Shown: one piece after another, positions 21,247-33,520 of the stretch
How positions within the stretch are numbered: the first letter of the stretch is position 1
Layout: every line of letters begins with the position of its first letter
NCBI GenBank assembly: GCA_900544585.1
Contig: UQVX01000001.1
Span: forward strand, 186,001-250,000
From: an uncultured Mycoplasmataceae bacterium
GTDB taxonomy: Bacteria; Bacillota_I; Bacilli_A; Mycoplasmatales; Mycoplasmoidaceae
Direction of reading: 5' to 3'
DNA: 64,000 nt
Notes under the pieces: model-generated
Seen by the model: the letters and a program-made list of their open reading frames with translations, nothing else
Databases searched by the model: none
Told to the model about the DNA's origin: nothing
Position numbers and translations under genes: made by a program

Positions 21247-22560
21247 CTATAAAACTCCTTTGTCAACTAACAATTGACGAATCTTGTCCGCTTCGTCATA
21301 TTCCTTGTTTTGTTGGTAATTATTTCATTCATGTAGCAATGAAATTACTTTTTCATTATGTAAATTAACAAAATTAATTCCCAGCAAATCTAATGTACTA
21401 GTAAGTTCATTTAGTAACAAACTAACATCTTGAATATTTTTTTGTCTAATTGCAACATTTAATTTCTTGTTTAATGCATACATTTCTGTAATGGCATTAA
21501 TTAAATTTAAATTATCACTTAAATGCTCAATCACATTATGGTTAATGATTTTGTGATTAAATTCAATTTGCTGATTAGCTAAAACTAATAAACTTTTAGC
21601 TTGATTAATACTTTGCTTAAACTTATTAATTTCTTCTTCCATTTGATTCATCATCATATCACTATAATTTAATGGATTAGCATATCCTGATTGATAAAAG
21701 AACCATCTTAGTGCTTGATAAGAATATTTTTCTAAAATGTCTTTAACTAAAATGAAATTATTTAATGATTTTGACATTTTTTCATTGTCAATGTTAATCA
21801 TACCAACATGCATTCACACTTTTGCTAAACTACAACCAAATAGTGCTTCATTTTGTGCGTTTTCATTTTCATGGTGCGGAAATTTTAAATCCATGCCACC
21901 ACCATGAATTGTTACCTGTGGCCCAATTAAATTATTAATTAAATATGCACATTCTGTGTGCCAACCGGGACGGCCTCTAAATCATGGCGAGTCTCATTGA
22001 ATTCCATCTTGAGTTTTTTTTCATAAAACAAAATCTTGAGGGTGTCGTTTATTTTCATCTTTCTGAACTCTTGCTCCAACAATTAGTTCATCAGGATTTT
22101 GATGTGAAACACAACCATAATTTTTAATTTGTGCAACATCAAAATATACATCGCCATCTGCAGCAAAATATCCAACTTTTTTATCTACTAATTGATTAAT
22201 ATATTCAATTATTCCTTGAATGTTATCACTAACTTTGGGATTAATCATTGGTAGTACATTTAGTTTTTGCTTAATTAAAAAATATTGTTCGGTGTAGTAG
22301 TTAGACAATTCTAATTCTGAAATATGTTCATTTTTGGCAGCTTGAATAATCTTGTCATCAATATCTGTAATATTTAAAACATATTTAACTTCTTTTTGAA
22401 GATATAAAAATAAACGATTTAAAACATCAAATGTAATTAATGGACGAGCATTGCCAATGTGGATGTGATTGTAAACTGTAGGTCCACAATTATAAATTGA
22501 TACATCATGTTCATTTATTTCCACTAATTGTTTTGTCCTAGAATCATATAGTTTTACCAT
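21247..22560 (-). CDS. cysS: Cysteinyl-tRNA synthetase
   Basis: 437-residue class I aminoacyl-tRNA synthetase charging tRNA-Cys. HIHIGNARP at residues 32-40 is the HIGH motif; KMSKS is at 261-265. Zinc ligands are visible: Cys in NCGPTVYN, Cys in HTECAYL and His in FPHHENE. Length is slightly below the bacterial average of about 460. Start 22560 has AAGGAG seven bases upstream; an ATG at 22566 lies too close to it. The first 23 bases overlap the end of dnaG in another frame. Confidence 0.96.
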
Positions 22561-24472
22561 TAACATTCTCCTTCAGATTTCATTGTTTTAATTCATCAAT
22601 TTTTTTCATTAAATCATCATATGTTTTTGTGTCGAATTTATGATTAATTTTTTTATCATAAGTTAGAATGACAAGACATTGTCTAATCGATAAATCATTG
22701 ATAGCACAATCTTTAAATGATTCTAACAAATTATTTTCACTATAAATGTATTGTTTATAAACTACTGTATTATCACTTAAAAACTTATGGAATAAGTCTA
22801 AATATTTATGTATATCAATTGAATAAGCATTCTCAATGATAAATGATTTAAGTTCATCATAATTACTTAGTGTTAAACCTTGAATTTGAGGGTGCTCCAA
22901 ATAATAATCGCAAAGAATATTCAACATGTTATTAAATAGATCATATTGTTCATCAAATTTTTTATACAACCTGGTCTTAGGGTAAAAAGGATAATGTTTT
23001 TTAATTTTATTAACTGCATCACTATTAATTAAGCAAGCCATAATTAATCGTTGTCAATTATGAATAAATGCACTTAAATATTTTTGACACTTTTGTTCTA
23101 AGCTACTAGTAGATGATTTATTTGTTTTATTTTGAACAAAGTTAACATTAGTAATTAATGAATTGTCAATTTGATTACTTAAAATATCTTTTTCGTATCC
23201 ACAAACATTAATTAAAAAATCAAGGTAGTCATTCTTGTATAAAATATTGCCATATTTTTTAATTGTTTCTAAAGCAACTATTAAAAAGTCTTGTTTGTTT
23301 GCAAGATTGTCTAAATTATATTTTTTTAGTAATGTTTGCAAATAAAACAATGAAAAATGAATTTGATTATTAACAATTGAACTAACCATGTCTGGATTTG
23401 TACCATTTAACAATTCATCCAAATCTTTAAATTGTTTATCATATTGCTTTACAACATAAACATTAAAATTTTTACCAATTTTAATACCTGTTTTAATAGT
23501 TGCCTGTAGTCCTGCATCATCATTATCAAAAGCTAATATAACACTTTTTAAGGCTGAAGTTTTTTTCAACATTTGCAAATGATAGTCACTAAATGCGGTT
23601 CCCATTGTTGCAACTGCATTCTTAATTCCTGTTTTATACAATGCAATAACGTCCATGAAACCTTCAGTAATGAATAAAGCGCCATTAGTTAAATTATCTT
23701 TAGCAATGTTTCAATTATAAAGAATTTGATTTTTTTTAAATAAATTTGTTTCTTTGGTATTTAAATATTTGGGTTCTGTATTGTCTATACTACGACCACT
23801 AAATCCAACAATTTGACCAACATCATTTTTAATACTAAAAATAACCCGGTTTCTAAATGTATCATAAATATTACCGTTACTAGAAATTTGAATTAAGTTA
23901 CAATCCAAAACATCTTGTCTACTAAAAATTCGATTTTTATCTAAATTAACAAACTGGGCATTTTCATTTGTTAACAATTCATACAATGTTCTATCTTGAT
24001 TGGGATTATAACCAATTCCAAAATGAGCAACCAAGTTAGAATCTATTTGCCTTTTTTCTAAGTATTCTTGTGCTAATTTATTCTTTTTGTCCAGCAAAAA
24101 ATTTTGACAAAACTCAAGATAAACTTGGTTTAAATTTACAAGTTTTTCTAGCTTTTCATCATATTGGTGATCTTGATTAAAATCATCAATAAGTTTAGAG
24201 TCTCAATTTAAATCTCTAGCAATTCTAATTGCGGCTTGATAACTAGATAAATGTTTATACTTAGCAACAAATGTGATTGCATCACCACTTTCACCACAAG
24301 CAAAACACTTTCAAATATTTTTATTTTCATTAATTGTTAGTGATGGTTTACTATCATTATGAAATGGGCAAATTGCTAAATAATTTGCGCCACGTTTTGT
24401 TAAAGGTAAATAAATTCTAATAATTTCTGCAAGATTAGAATTTTTTATTTTTTGAAAAAGATTAGTTGACAT
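22538..24472 (-). CDS. dnaG: DNA primase
   Basis: 644-residue primase making RNA primers for replication. The N-terminal zinc finger is Cys35, His38, Cys56, Cys59 (CPFH and CFACG). Toprim motifs follow: TEGFMDV with Glu270, and AFDNDDAG with Asp316 and Asp318. The C-terminal helicase-binding part is divergent. UGA-Trp codons separate the visible blocks, but the frame is continuous. The last residues read through the Shine-Dalgarno of cysS, so the two genes overlap by 23 bases. Unlike many Firmicutes, rpoD does not follow. Confidence 0.94.
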
Positions 24473-24484
24473 TAATAAATCCAA

Positions 24485-25864
24485 TTAATTTAATTTTAAA
24501 AAGAATTGGGGTAAATCTACGATTTTTAAAATAACTTGTTGCATTGAATCACGATCGCGTATGCTCACAGTTTGATTTTCCAATGAGTCAAAGTCAACAG
24601 TTAAACAATAAGGTGTCCCAATAGCATCTTGTCTACGATAACGTTTACCAATGGAGCCGGCTGCATCATAGCAACATTCAATTCCATTAGCTAATAATGT
24701 GTCAAAAATTTCTAATGCTAAATCTTTTAGTTTATTAGTTAGTGGCAGAACACAAACTTTGTATGGAGCAAGACAATAATTCAAATGCATGACAATTCTT
24801 GTATCATTGTCAGCTAATATTTCTTCATCATATGCATCACAACAAATTGCATACATTAGTCTTTCTACACCAACAGAAGGTTCAACAACATGGGGAATGT
24901 ATTTCTGATTTGTTATTGGATCTAAATATTCCAAATCTTTTTTAGAATATTCCATGTGAGTTTTTAAATCAAAATCAGTTCGATATGCTAATCCTCATAA
25001 TTCGCCTCAACCATGGGGAAAATTATAGATATAATCTACAGTTCTTTTAGAATAATGACTTAGTTCTTCTTTGCTATGTTCTTTAAGCTTAAAGTTGTCA
25101 ACTCTTAGATTGCATGTTGTTGTTAAAAAGTCATGAATTTTATTTAAATAAAAATCAAATCAACTTAGTGCTTGTTCTTCATGACAAAAGAATTCAATTT
25201 CCATTTGTTCAAATTCACGAGTCCTAAAAATAAAATTGCCAGGTGTAATCTCATTCCGAAATGATTTACCAATTTGACCAATCCCTAGTGGTAATTTAGC
25301 ACGTGTAGTTCTTAGGACATTTTTAAAATTGATAAAAATACCTTGAGCAGTTTCTGGACGTAGATAAACTTCTGTTGAATTATTTTCAACAGTTCCTTGA
25401 AATGTTTTAAACATCAAATTAAAATTTCTCACTTCAGTTCATGCAAATGTGTGACAGTTTGGACAAACTAAATGGAGAGATTGTAAAATTCTTTGAATTT
25501 CATCATTAGTTGTTTTTTCACTAACTTGAATTGTAGGATCTACTTCTTCAATTAATTTATCAGCTCTAAATCTATTTTTACAATTTTTGCAATCAATCAA
25601 TGGGTCACTAAAATTACTTAAGTGACCAGATGCTTGTCAAACCATTGGATTTAATAAAATCATTGAATCTAATCCAACTAAATTTTTATCTTTAGTAATA
25701 AATTCTTTTCATCATAACTTTTTTAAATTATTCTTTAAATTAACACCTAGTGGACCATAATCCCATGTATTAGATAATCCATTATAAATTTCACTATTGG
25801 CATAAACAAAACCATAATTTTTTAAATGGTTAACAATTGTTTCTTGATTGTATTTTTTTGACAT
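24485..25864 (-). CDS. glyS: Glycyl-tRNA synthetase (homodimeric, class II)
   Basis: 459 residues. Class II motif 2 is [19 protein letters not shown], with [12 protein letters not shown] before it; motif 3 is [14 protein letters not shown]; the C-terminal anticodon-binding domain ends the protein. This is the single-chain alpha2 enzyme, not the alpha/beta form. Start MSKKYNQET at 25864 follows a weak AAGAG; a longer frame from 25918 would lie inside recO. Placed between recO and dnaG, as in many Firmicutes. Confidence 0.95.
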
Positions 25865-25877
25865 ATTGATTGCTCTT

Positions 25878-26594
25878 TTATTTTTTATATAGTTGATTAA
25901 TCTTTTTTCTATATTCATTAAATGAATAATGAAGTTTCAAATAAAAACTTTTTCAATTAATATTATATGTTTTATTAAAAAAATCCAAATCTTGAAGACT
26001 AAACTTATTCAAAGTTAATAATAATTGGATTTCAAAACTAGTTAGTTGCTTAATTTGAGGGCTACATTCTGTACAAACTAATGTTGAATTATAAAAACTA
26101 AAACCAAGTTTAAGTTCTTGTCAATTTTGGCACAAATGTTTAGAACATTGTTGGAATTTTACATTCCTAAAAACAACTTTTATAAATACTAAATAAACAT
26201 ATACACTAATTTGGTATTTGTCATAATCCATTAAAACTTTAACTAAAATGTCTTGATAAAAATCAAATCACATTTTATTTGTATTTGGTAGTTTACTAAT
26301 TACATCACCAACTGTAATCAATGCCAAGTTACTAGCATAATTAAATCCAATTTGATTAATAGCAACAACTTTTTTTAATTTACTCATCTTTTCATTACTA
26401 TGAGTATAAAAAAGTTCAATCTCCAAATAGTTACCATAAAGTAATGCTCTAGCATTTTTAGAAGTTATTTTTCTTGTACCTAATGCTAGGCATGTGAAGC
26501 GATTACCAAATTGATTAAGAAAAACTAAAACTTCATCAAAAATCGCATAATCATACCTAGCTAGTAAATAACCTTTAGTAACAACTAAACTCAT
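25878..26594 (-). CDS. recO: DNA repair protein RecO
   Basis: 238 residues. N-terminal OB-fold pattern ([20 protein letters not shown], then [14 protein letters not shown] and YLEIELFYT) fits RecO, which helps RecA load on SSB-coated DNA. The C-terminal part is poorly conserved but keeps some cysteines (CSKHLC, CTEC) where RecO can have a zinc-binding site. The assignment leans on its place between era and glyS, its normal position in Firmicutes. Its ATG overlaps the era stop (TAATG). Confidence 0.82.
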
Positions 26595-27484
26595 TAATGA
26601 CTATAACCAAATTCCTTTAGTTTTAGATCATTATCTCTTCAATTTTTTTCAACTTTAACAAAAAGTTTTAGGTAAATCTTAGCATCATAAATCTTTAATA
26701 ATTCTTTTCTAGCATTCATGCTAATTTGCTTAATCATTGTACCTTTTGTACCAATTAAAATTTTCTTTTGACTTTCTTTTTCAACATTTAAACTAGCATT
26801 AATATAAAACTCGTTTTTATTTTTGTCATACTTAAAGTCTTCAATTAAAATAGCAACCCCATAAGGAATTTCCTGTCTCAACAACAACAAACATTGTTCG
26901 CGAATGATTTCTTTGACTAAAAATAAATCTTTTTGAATTGTCTGTATTTCATCCTCAACAACTTCTTCAGCAAATGTTAAATATTTTTGACTTTGATAAA
27001 GAAGATTATCAATTGACTTTAAATCATGAGTACTAACTAAAACTGTATTGACAAAATTAAATTCATTTTTTAATTCACTACTAATGTTATTGATGTCACC
27101 TTGATTGCTGATATCAGATTTAGTTATTACTAAAAAAACTGGAACTTTAGTATGTTTAACCAAATTAAGTAATTCAAAATCTTCATTATTCAATGGTCTT
27201 GAACCATCGCATAAGAAATAGATTAAATCAGAATTTTTAATAGCTAATTTAACTTCATCATTAAGAAAAGTATCCAGTTTATTTTTTTCATTATGAAAAC
27301 CTGGAGTATCAACAAATTCTAGATGGTATAAATTATCAACAAAAATAGAAGCAATTTTATTTCGTGTTGTTTGTGGTTTTTGATTTACAATTGAGATTTT
27401 GTCTTCAAAAATTGTGTTTAAAAGACTAGATTTACCAACATTGGGCTTACCAATAATTGTAATTGTACCTTGATATTTTTTCAT
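26594..27484 (-). CDS. era: GTPase Era
   Basis: 296-residue GTPase for 30S ribosome maturation. G1 GKPNVGKSSLLN, G2 region QTTRNKI, G3 DTPGFH, G4 TKSD, and a C-terminal KH RNA-binding domain containing LIGTKGTMIKQI (GxxG loop). The start at 27484 is chosen over 27493 because AAGGA precedes it at normal spacing and its ATG overlaps the dgkA stop in TAATG. The stop likewise overlaps the recO start. Confidence 0.96.
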
Positions 27485-27891
27485 TACATCCATCCTTGAT
27501 AACCATAACCAAATTTTGCAAATGTTACAATTCTAGGAACAAATAATAATAATCCCACAGCAATCGCTATAATTGCTAACACTAATGTTGCAGCAGCTGC
27601 AATATCCTTAATTTTTTTTGCATTGAAATTATACTTAAATGCTACCATATCCACAACATTTTCTATGGCAGTATTCATCAGTTCGCTACTAATCACTAAT
27701 CCAATTGTTAACACCAAAATTGCTCAACCTAATGGACTAAGTTGTAAAATTGCTGCCAAAATTAAAGTTAAAATTGCTACTGTTAGATGGATAACTAAAC
27801 TTTTTTCTTCCTTTAAAGAAATAAAAAATCCCTTTAATGCATAAGAAAATTTTCTAATTATAGCTTTAGAGTGGTGTTTCTTTTCAGTCAT
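27484..27891 (-). CDS. dgkA: Diacylglycerol/undecaprenol kinase (DgkA family)
   Basis: 135-residue integral membrane kinase with three predicted membrane helices. The active-site helix reads SSELMNTAIENVVD, the family signature ELxNTAIExxVD, and EEKSLVIHL precedes it. In Gram-positives this family mainly phosphorylates undecaprenol or diacylglycerol; without a cell wall the lipid role is more likely here. Both ends overlap neighbours ybeY and era by one base. Confidence 0.92.
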
Positions 27892-28334
27892 TAGCGCATA
27901 ATTCCTAATTCATTTAAAATCTCATCTTGAAGTTTAAACATAACAACTTCATCAGTTTTCTTGATATGGTCATAACCTAATAGATGTAACAATCCATGCA
28001 AAAATAAAAAGCATGCTTCACGTTTAAATGAATGATGATAAAGTTTTTTTTGTTCAATAATCTTGTCATAACAAATATAAATCTCACCCAAAAGATCACT
28101 TTTATAACCTTGGTCTCACAAGGCAAATGAAATTACATCTGTAACACTATCTTTATGACGATAGTTTTTATTAATTGTTTGGATAGTTTGTTTATTAACA
28201 AAACTACAATCTAAACTAATGTCTCTTGTTAATTTTAATTTTTTATAAACAAGATTAGCTAACTGCAAAAAATTCTTTTTGTAAAAAAATAATTTAATTT
28301 TATGAACATCAAAATTGAAGTTAATTATAAACAT
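27891..28334 (-). CDS. ybeY: Endoribonuclease YbeY (rRNA maturation)
   Basis: 147 residues. The zinc motif HGLLHLLGYDH matches the family H-x3-H-x5-H pattern. Upstream VTDVISFAL is also diagnostic. YbeY takes part in 16S rRNA 3' end processing and ribosome quality control, which fits its neighbour era. A UGA-Trp codon lies between the two halves. Confidence 0.95.
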
Positions 28335-28357
28335 CCTAAGTTAAATTATATTAGCAT

Positions 28358-28933
28358 TTAAATAGCTGGTTTAATATATAGTGGTTCTAAATTTAAAACA
28401 TCTTGGCATTGTTCAAATAATTTTATTGTTGAAGCATTCAATGTAAATTCAAGCGATTGATTAATATCAATAAATGGTAAATGATGATATTTTTTAATGA
28501 TTTCATCTAGTTCGTTTTGTTCAATTAGCTGGGGAGGTAGTAATTCCAAACCATGTTCATAAACACCAACAAAAAACTTGTTAGATTTTGCATCTATAAC
28601 TCCAATCCCGTGGCCATTGGTTTTCAATTTTAAACTATTGATGGTATAGATCTCAATGTTAGGATAAACTAAATGAAATGTTTTTGTAACACTAACACCA
28701 ACTCTAATTCCTGTAAACACACCTGGGCCAATATTGACATAAATGTGATTAATATCACTAAAACTAAGTTTTGTTTTATTGAAAATTTCATTTAAAGCAG
28801 GATTAATTAAATCAATTAAATTATTTTGTGTTTCAAAAATTTTAGTTTCTAAAACTTCGAATTTGTCATTATAAATACTCAAGCAACATTTGGTTGATTG
28901 AGTAGTATCAATGAATAAATAAAATTTATGCAT
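28358..28933 (-). CDS. tsaB: tRNA threonylcarbamoyladenosine biosynthesis protein TsaB
   Basis: 191 residues, ASKHA fold. FIDTTQSTKCCLSI at the N-terminus and NIGPGVFTGIRVGVS in the middle are TsaB hallmarks. TsaB dimerises with TsaD to make t6A37 on tRNAs reading ANN codons; TsaD itself is not in this window. It is shorter than the usual 220-230 residues, with a reduced C-terminal half. The start overlaps the preceding pseudouridine synthase gene by eight bases. Confidence 0.9.
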   Translation of the reverse strand: MHKFYLFIDTTQSTKCCLSIYNDKFEVLETKIFETQNNLIDLINPALNEIFNKTKLSFSDINHIYVNIGPGVFTGIRVGVSVTKTFHLVYPNIEIYTINSLKLKTNGHGIGVIDAKSNKFFVGVYEHGLELLPPQLIEQNELDEIIKKYHHLPFIDINQSLEFTLNASTIKLFEQCQDVLNLEPLYIKPAI

Positions 28934-29873
28934 ATTTTTTTAATTCTTCTATTTTGTCAGAAAATTCTTGTGGTAATTTCAAAGTTAAATCAATTAATGT
29001 TTTATAAATAGGGTGGATAAAACTTAAATGTGAACAGTACAAATATTGACCATATTCAGTGCATTTTTTTTCAATTCCATATAATGGATCATTGATAATG
29101 GGGTGATTAATATAACGCATATGAACTCTTACTTGATGAGTACGACCAGTGATGAGTTCACACTCTACCCAAGCATAGTTATTATTAATATTTTGAATGA
29201 CACTTACAATTGTTTCAGCAGGTTTAGCATCCTTTTTTGCATTAACTTGCATTTTATACTTGTTTTGGTAACTACGACCGATTGTTGTACTTAATTTAAA
29301 TTTTGTTAAATTTTGTGCAAAACAGTGATTAACCAAACATTGATATTTTCTTACAATTTTGTGTTCCTCTAATTGTTTGCTAAGTAGTGTATAAATTTCA
29401 CTTGACTTTGCTATTAACAATAAACCTGTTGTGTCTCTATCTAATCGATGAATAATCCCTTGTCTTAAATCATCATGGAAATCAGTAATTTTATGATTAG
29501 TAAAATATTGTTTTATTCAACTAGCTAGGGTTAATGATTCATTAAATTGGGTGGGATATACAAGTAAATGATTAGGTTTATTAATCACCAAACAATATTC
29601 ATCTTCATAGATAATTTCAATCACTAAATCAGTGTTAATTGGATTTAATTGTTTTTCAACCAAATCAACTTTGAGTGGTAAATATGATATTTCATCATAA
29701 TAATTAACAAAATAACCATTTTTGTTAATTATTTGGCCATTAAGTTGGATTTGATGACTAGCAATTAATTTATTGACTTGACTTTTACTAATTTGCCATT
29801 TATCAACTAAAAAATTATCTAGACGTTGGTTAGATTCATTAACACTGACAATTAATTTTCTATATTTATTCAT
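28926..29873 (-). CDS. rluD: RluA/RluD-family pseudouridine synthase
   Basis: 315 residues. N-terminal S4-like RNA-binding domain (RLDNFLVDKWQISKSQVNKL) and catalytic domain with GIIHRLDRDTTGLLLIAK, where the Asp of HRLD is the nucleophile; ELITGRTHQVRVHM is also typical. Next to lspA, as in many Firmicutes where this gene is ylyB. The target (23S rRNA or other) is inferred from the family. Start 29873 is chosen, overlapping the lspA stop by eight bases; ATG at 29882 is an alternative. Confidence 0.9.
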
Positions 29874-30474
29874 GTTGTTCATTTTGTGGTTTATTCTTAT
29901 TTTCACTTTTATATGTTTTAACAATGTAAATAATTAAGAATAAAACAACAAAACATGCACCCACACTAATATAAATGTCAGGTAAATTACAAGTTGTACC
30001 AAAAAAAGGAATGTAATCTACAACTGCATTACTTGGAAAAACAACTCCACCTTGAACAACCAATTCTAATGGCAAAGCACGATCAATAATATTACTTAAT
30101 CCGCCAAAACAAACTACTAATAAACTAATATAAACTAACTTGTCATTTAAAAAGATAAAAAATAAAAATGTTAGGATACAGGGAATAGATTGGATTAGAT
30201 AGATAATATTGGGGTTAGCACCAGCAAAAGCACTAAATGAAATACCTCTATTTGGCACAATACTATTAGGAAAATAGTCAATAAACACTTGTCTAGTTAT
30301 AAAACATGAGCCCATTACTATTAAACCAACAATAATAAAAGCAACCAGTTTAATAACTAAATTTTTGACTAGAAGTCAAGAATGTAAGTATTGTTGTAAA
30401 TCCTGGCTTTTTAAATGTGAGATTTTTTCTTCTCAGCAAATTTTATTTCACCATTGTTTCAATTTAGGATTCAT
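29866..30474 (-). CDS. lspA: Prolipoprotein signal peptidase (signal peptidase II)
   Basis: 202-residue membrane protease that cleaves lipoprotein signal peptides before the lipid-modified Cys; at least two surface lipoproteins in this window are its likely substrates. Four membrane segments; catalytic aspartates in SNIIDRALP and NAVVDYIPF. An N-terminal extension of about 45 residues precedes the first membrane helix, which is longer than in typical LspA (about 160 residues). It overlaps ppa by three bases and the pseudouridine synthase gene by eight. Confidence 0.93.
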
Positions 30475-31009
30475 ATTTTTCAGGATGTTGTTTTTGCATT
30501 AAGCTAATGAATTCTTCTTTAGGTAAGTTTCCATATTCTTGCATTAAATGTTTGCATTCTTCATATTCTTTAATTGCTCAATCAACATCTTTAAAACCTT
30601 TAACTACAACCTTTTTATTTTGAAGTAATTTGTAGTTTTGAAAGAAATTGCTCATTTCTTTCAAAAGATGTTCACTAATATCATTTAATGATTTTATATG
30701 TTTATAACGGGGATCACAATCAATTACACCAATTAATTTAGTGTCAGTTTCACCACTATCAATCATTTCCATGGCACCAATAATTCTTGTTGGTACTTCT
30801 ACACCAGGCATGAATGTTTGGTCAGCTAAAACAAAAATATCTAGTTCATCACCATCTCAATCTAATGCATCAGGTAAAAAACCATAATTTTGAGGATAAA
30901 CTTCAGCTCCATACAAAATTCTATCCACTTTAATTGCTTTAGTTACTCTATCATATTCATACTTTACATTACTATGTTTGGGGATTTCAATTTTTACATT
31001 AATTACCAT
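30464..31009 (-). CDS. ppa: Inorganic pyrophosphatase (family I)
   Basis: 181 residues. Signature [11 protein letters not shown] (D-x-D-x-x-D metal ligands), and [17 protein letters not shown] upstream; later DCDPRY and KDVDWAI fit. It hydrolyses PPi to drive tRNA charging and nucleic acid synthesis. AAGGA lies nine bases before the ATG. The last eleven bases overlap the lspA start region. Confidence 0.96.
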
Positions 31010-31079
31010 ATTATTTTTTCCTTTTCTAAAAGGCGTGAAATATACAATTATTTAATTTTAATTTGAAATACTATTTTAA

Positions 31080-32921
31080 CTAATGAAAATCATGTTTAAA
31101 ATAGCAAGCAATTGCAATAATTAATAAAACTGCTGACACACTAAATCATGAAAGTATAAGAGCAGTCATATTGTAATAAGATGAAATTGTTACAAAATTA
31201 AATGTTGTTAAATTATCAGTTTCAATACTAGAAAAAACTGGTGAACTAATATATAAATAATTTAAGTAGTTGCTAATTTTACTTGGGTCCTTAATTAATT
31301 CTGGAATAATACTAATAATTTGATTAACCGGTAGTGCTAATGTTATGATTCCAGTTGTATCTATATCATCACTTGTTTTAATCATTAATGTATTAGCCAA
31401 AATAGTTAATTGCTCATTGCTAATATTTAATTGGCTTTGATTTTGTAAGCACAAACTTGCTAAATATTGAAATTTACTTAATTGGCTTGCTGTTTTATTT
31501 AAAACTCGTTCAATATTTTTATCAACATTATAGTTTTGGGGTGTCATAATGTTTTGTTTAATAAAATCTTGAATATTTAAAACATTAAATAAACTAGTGT
31601 AACAACTTAACGGATTGATGTTCATTTGCAATAAATCACTAAAGATTTTATTAAATCGTTGAATTAGGGTTAGATATGTAGTCGACAAATAATTATCAAC
31701 AAAACTTTGCAATGATGTTAAATCAGATGTAAATTTTGTTCATTGAATCTCTTGAGTAATTAAGTTATATGATGATGGTAAAAGTGTTTCATCATCAAAA
31801 TAATTCATTGTGCCTTCATTTGTTGTATTCAAAATATTGGTTTTAATTAATTTTTGGGCGTCAAGATGAGAAAAATAAACACCTGTTGTATTTGTTACAA
31901 CATAATCAATTTGGTTATATTTAAAATTAATTAATTTATTAATTGTACTAGTATCTTGTTGAGTATCAAAATTAACTTTTATATTAAATGAATTAGATGA
32001 TCTTAATAAATAACTTAAACTTGCAATTGGTTGAAGTAGGTATGATTGTGGAGGATCTGTATAAATAGATGCTAATTGATAAGCTAAATTAGTATTTATG
32101 TAGTCTATAAAATTAGTTTTTCTAACAACATCATTCCATTTGTATTGTAAAAACTTATTAGCTGATACATTTTCTTCTGGTTTAATGTCATTATAAATTT
32201 GGTTAGTAATATAGCCTGAGGAGTTGTTGATGGCCCCTGCAACACCACCTTTGTAACTTAAACTATTACTATTTTCATCTCTTATAACTAGTGAGACTGG
32301 ATTTAAGTATAAATGTTCATTAACTCTTAAATACTTAGTAATAGACATAAAAATTTGGCTAGCTACCATGGAGTAAAACATCATAACCAAAAACAAACTA
32401 ACTGTTACCACAATAGTAGTTAGTTGTTTAAAAAACATGCATGCTAAGATACTAACACCACCAAAAAAACAATAGATTAAGACTGTGCCGATTAATACAT
32501 TTGTGGAAAGAATTTTAGCAATTTCCTTACCACCATAAAAACTAAAACTTGTAAAAATGCATGCCAAACTACTAATGCAGGCAATAATAACAGATACTAG
32601 AAAAAATAGAGTAATTTTAGTGTAGGCCAAAATACTTCTACTAATTGGTTTAGATTGTAAAATCAATTCTGAACCATCATCAATGGATTGACGAAAAATA
32701 ATTGCCACAATTGATGCCACATTAAAAATAGCAAAGAAAATAATCATAGTAAAGAAATAGATGTATCTTGTTACCACAATTAATTCTGCATCCAGAATAA
32801 TTGGCAAGATGTACATCATAAAAATCAATACTATGAAATATAAAAATGTTGAAACATAGAAATAAAAACTTCTTAATAAACTTTTCGTCAAATATATTAA
32901 ATAGCTATTAAAAGTTTTCAT
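31080..32921 (-). CDS. ABC-2-like membrane permease, unknown substrate
   Basis: 613-residue membrane protein. Six hydrophobic helices fill roughly residues 15-210, including SKPISRSILAYTKI, a motif seen in ABC-2 permeases before a membrane helix. A large hydrophilic part (about residues 210-580) follows, rich in Asn, Ser and Ile, and one final membrane helix closes the protein. The topology suggests a big extracellular domain. No ATPase gene is adjacent. Start: ATG 32921; a TTG at 32927 directly after the upstream stop is an alternative with better spacing from AGGA. Confidence 0.7.
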
Positions 32922-32927
32922 TAACAA

Positions 32928-33500
32928 CTAGAATCCTAATTCTAAATTATCTTCTACCTTATCTCTAATAACCTTACCTTGCAATAGTTCAACAACTTGG
33001 AGAGCAAATTCAGTTAGTTGATAATATCCTAAGACGGATATTAAATTATGATTAATGACTATTTCTTCCTGAACATTTTCATCTCTTAAATATTCTTTAG
33101 TAAAACCAGCAACTCTTGATTTACCTAGCAATTGGTTGTGGTGAATTACTCTCGAACTATTAGATGTGACCAACAAAAATTTGTTCAGCTCTAATCTAAA
33201 TGTTTCTAGTGATTTAAAAAGTTTATTTGGTCCACCACTATTTTTAACTGGCCAATTAACACTAAATAGTCTTTCTACACCTGGACCGCCAGGGAAATAC
33301 AAGGCATTATATTGACTAGTGTTAACAATGTCAAAAGTAGAATTACACCCCACTTTTACACCGGATTCCATTGTTACTGAATTTTTTTTCTCAATTGAAA
33401 TCAAATCAACAACAATTTTGGCTTTTCTTCAAATAGATAGAGGAATAAATAAATCTACATCTCGCATTTCATTTGCTAAAATAATGCCTATTTTTTTCAT
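32928..33500 (-). CDS. DJ-1/PfpI-family protein lacking the nucleophile cysteine
   Basis: 190 residues. The N-terminus MKKIGIILANEMRDVDLFIP and the segment YNALYFPGGPGVERL, followed by NHNLISVLGYYQLTEFALQVVELLQG, match the DJ-1/ThiJ/PfpI fold. At the nucleophile elbow, where most members have AICxGP, this one has LVTSNSSRV: no Cys. So protease, glyoxalase or deglycase activity is unlikely by the usual mechanism. It is seven bases upstream of the permease gene and probably cotranscribed. GGAAGGA precedes the ATG. Confidence 0.78.
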
Positions 33501-33520
33501 TTTTTATTCCTTCCTCATTC

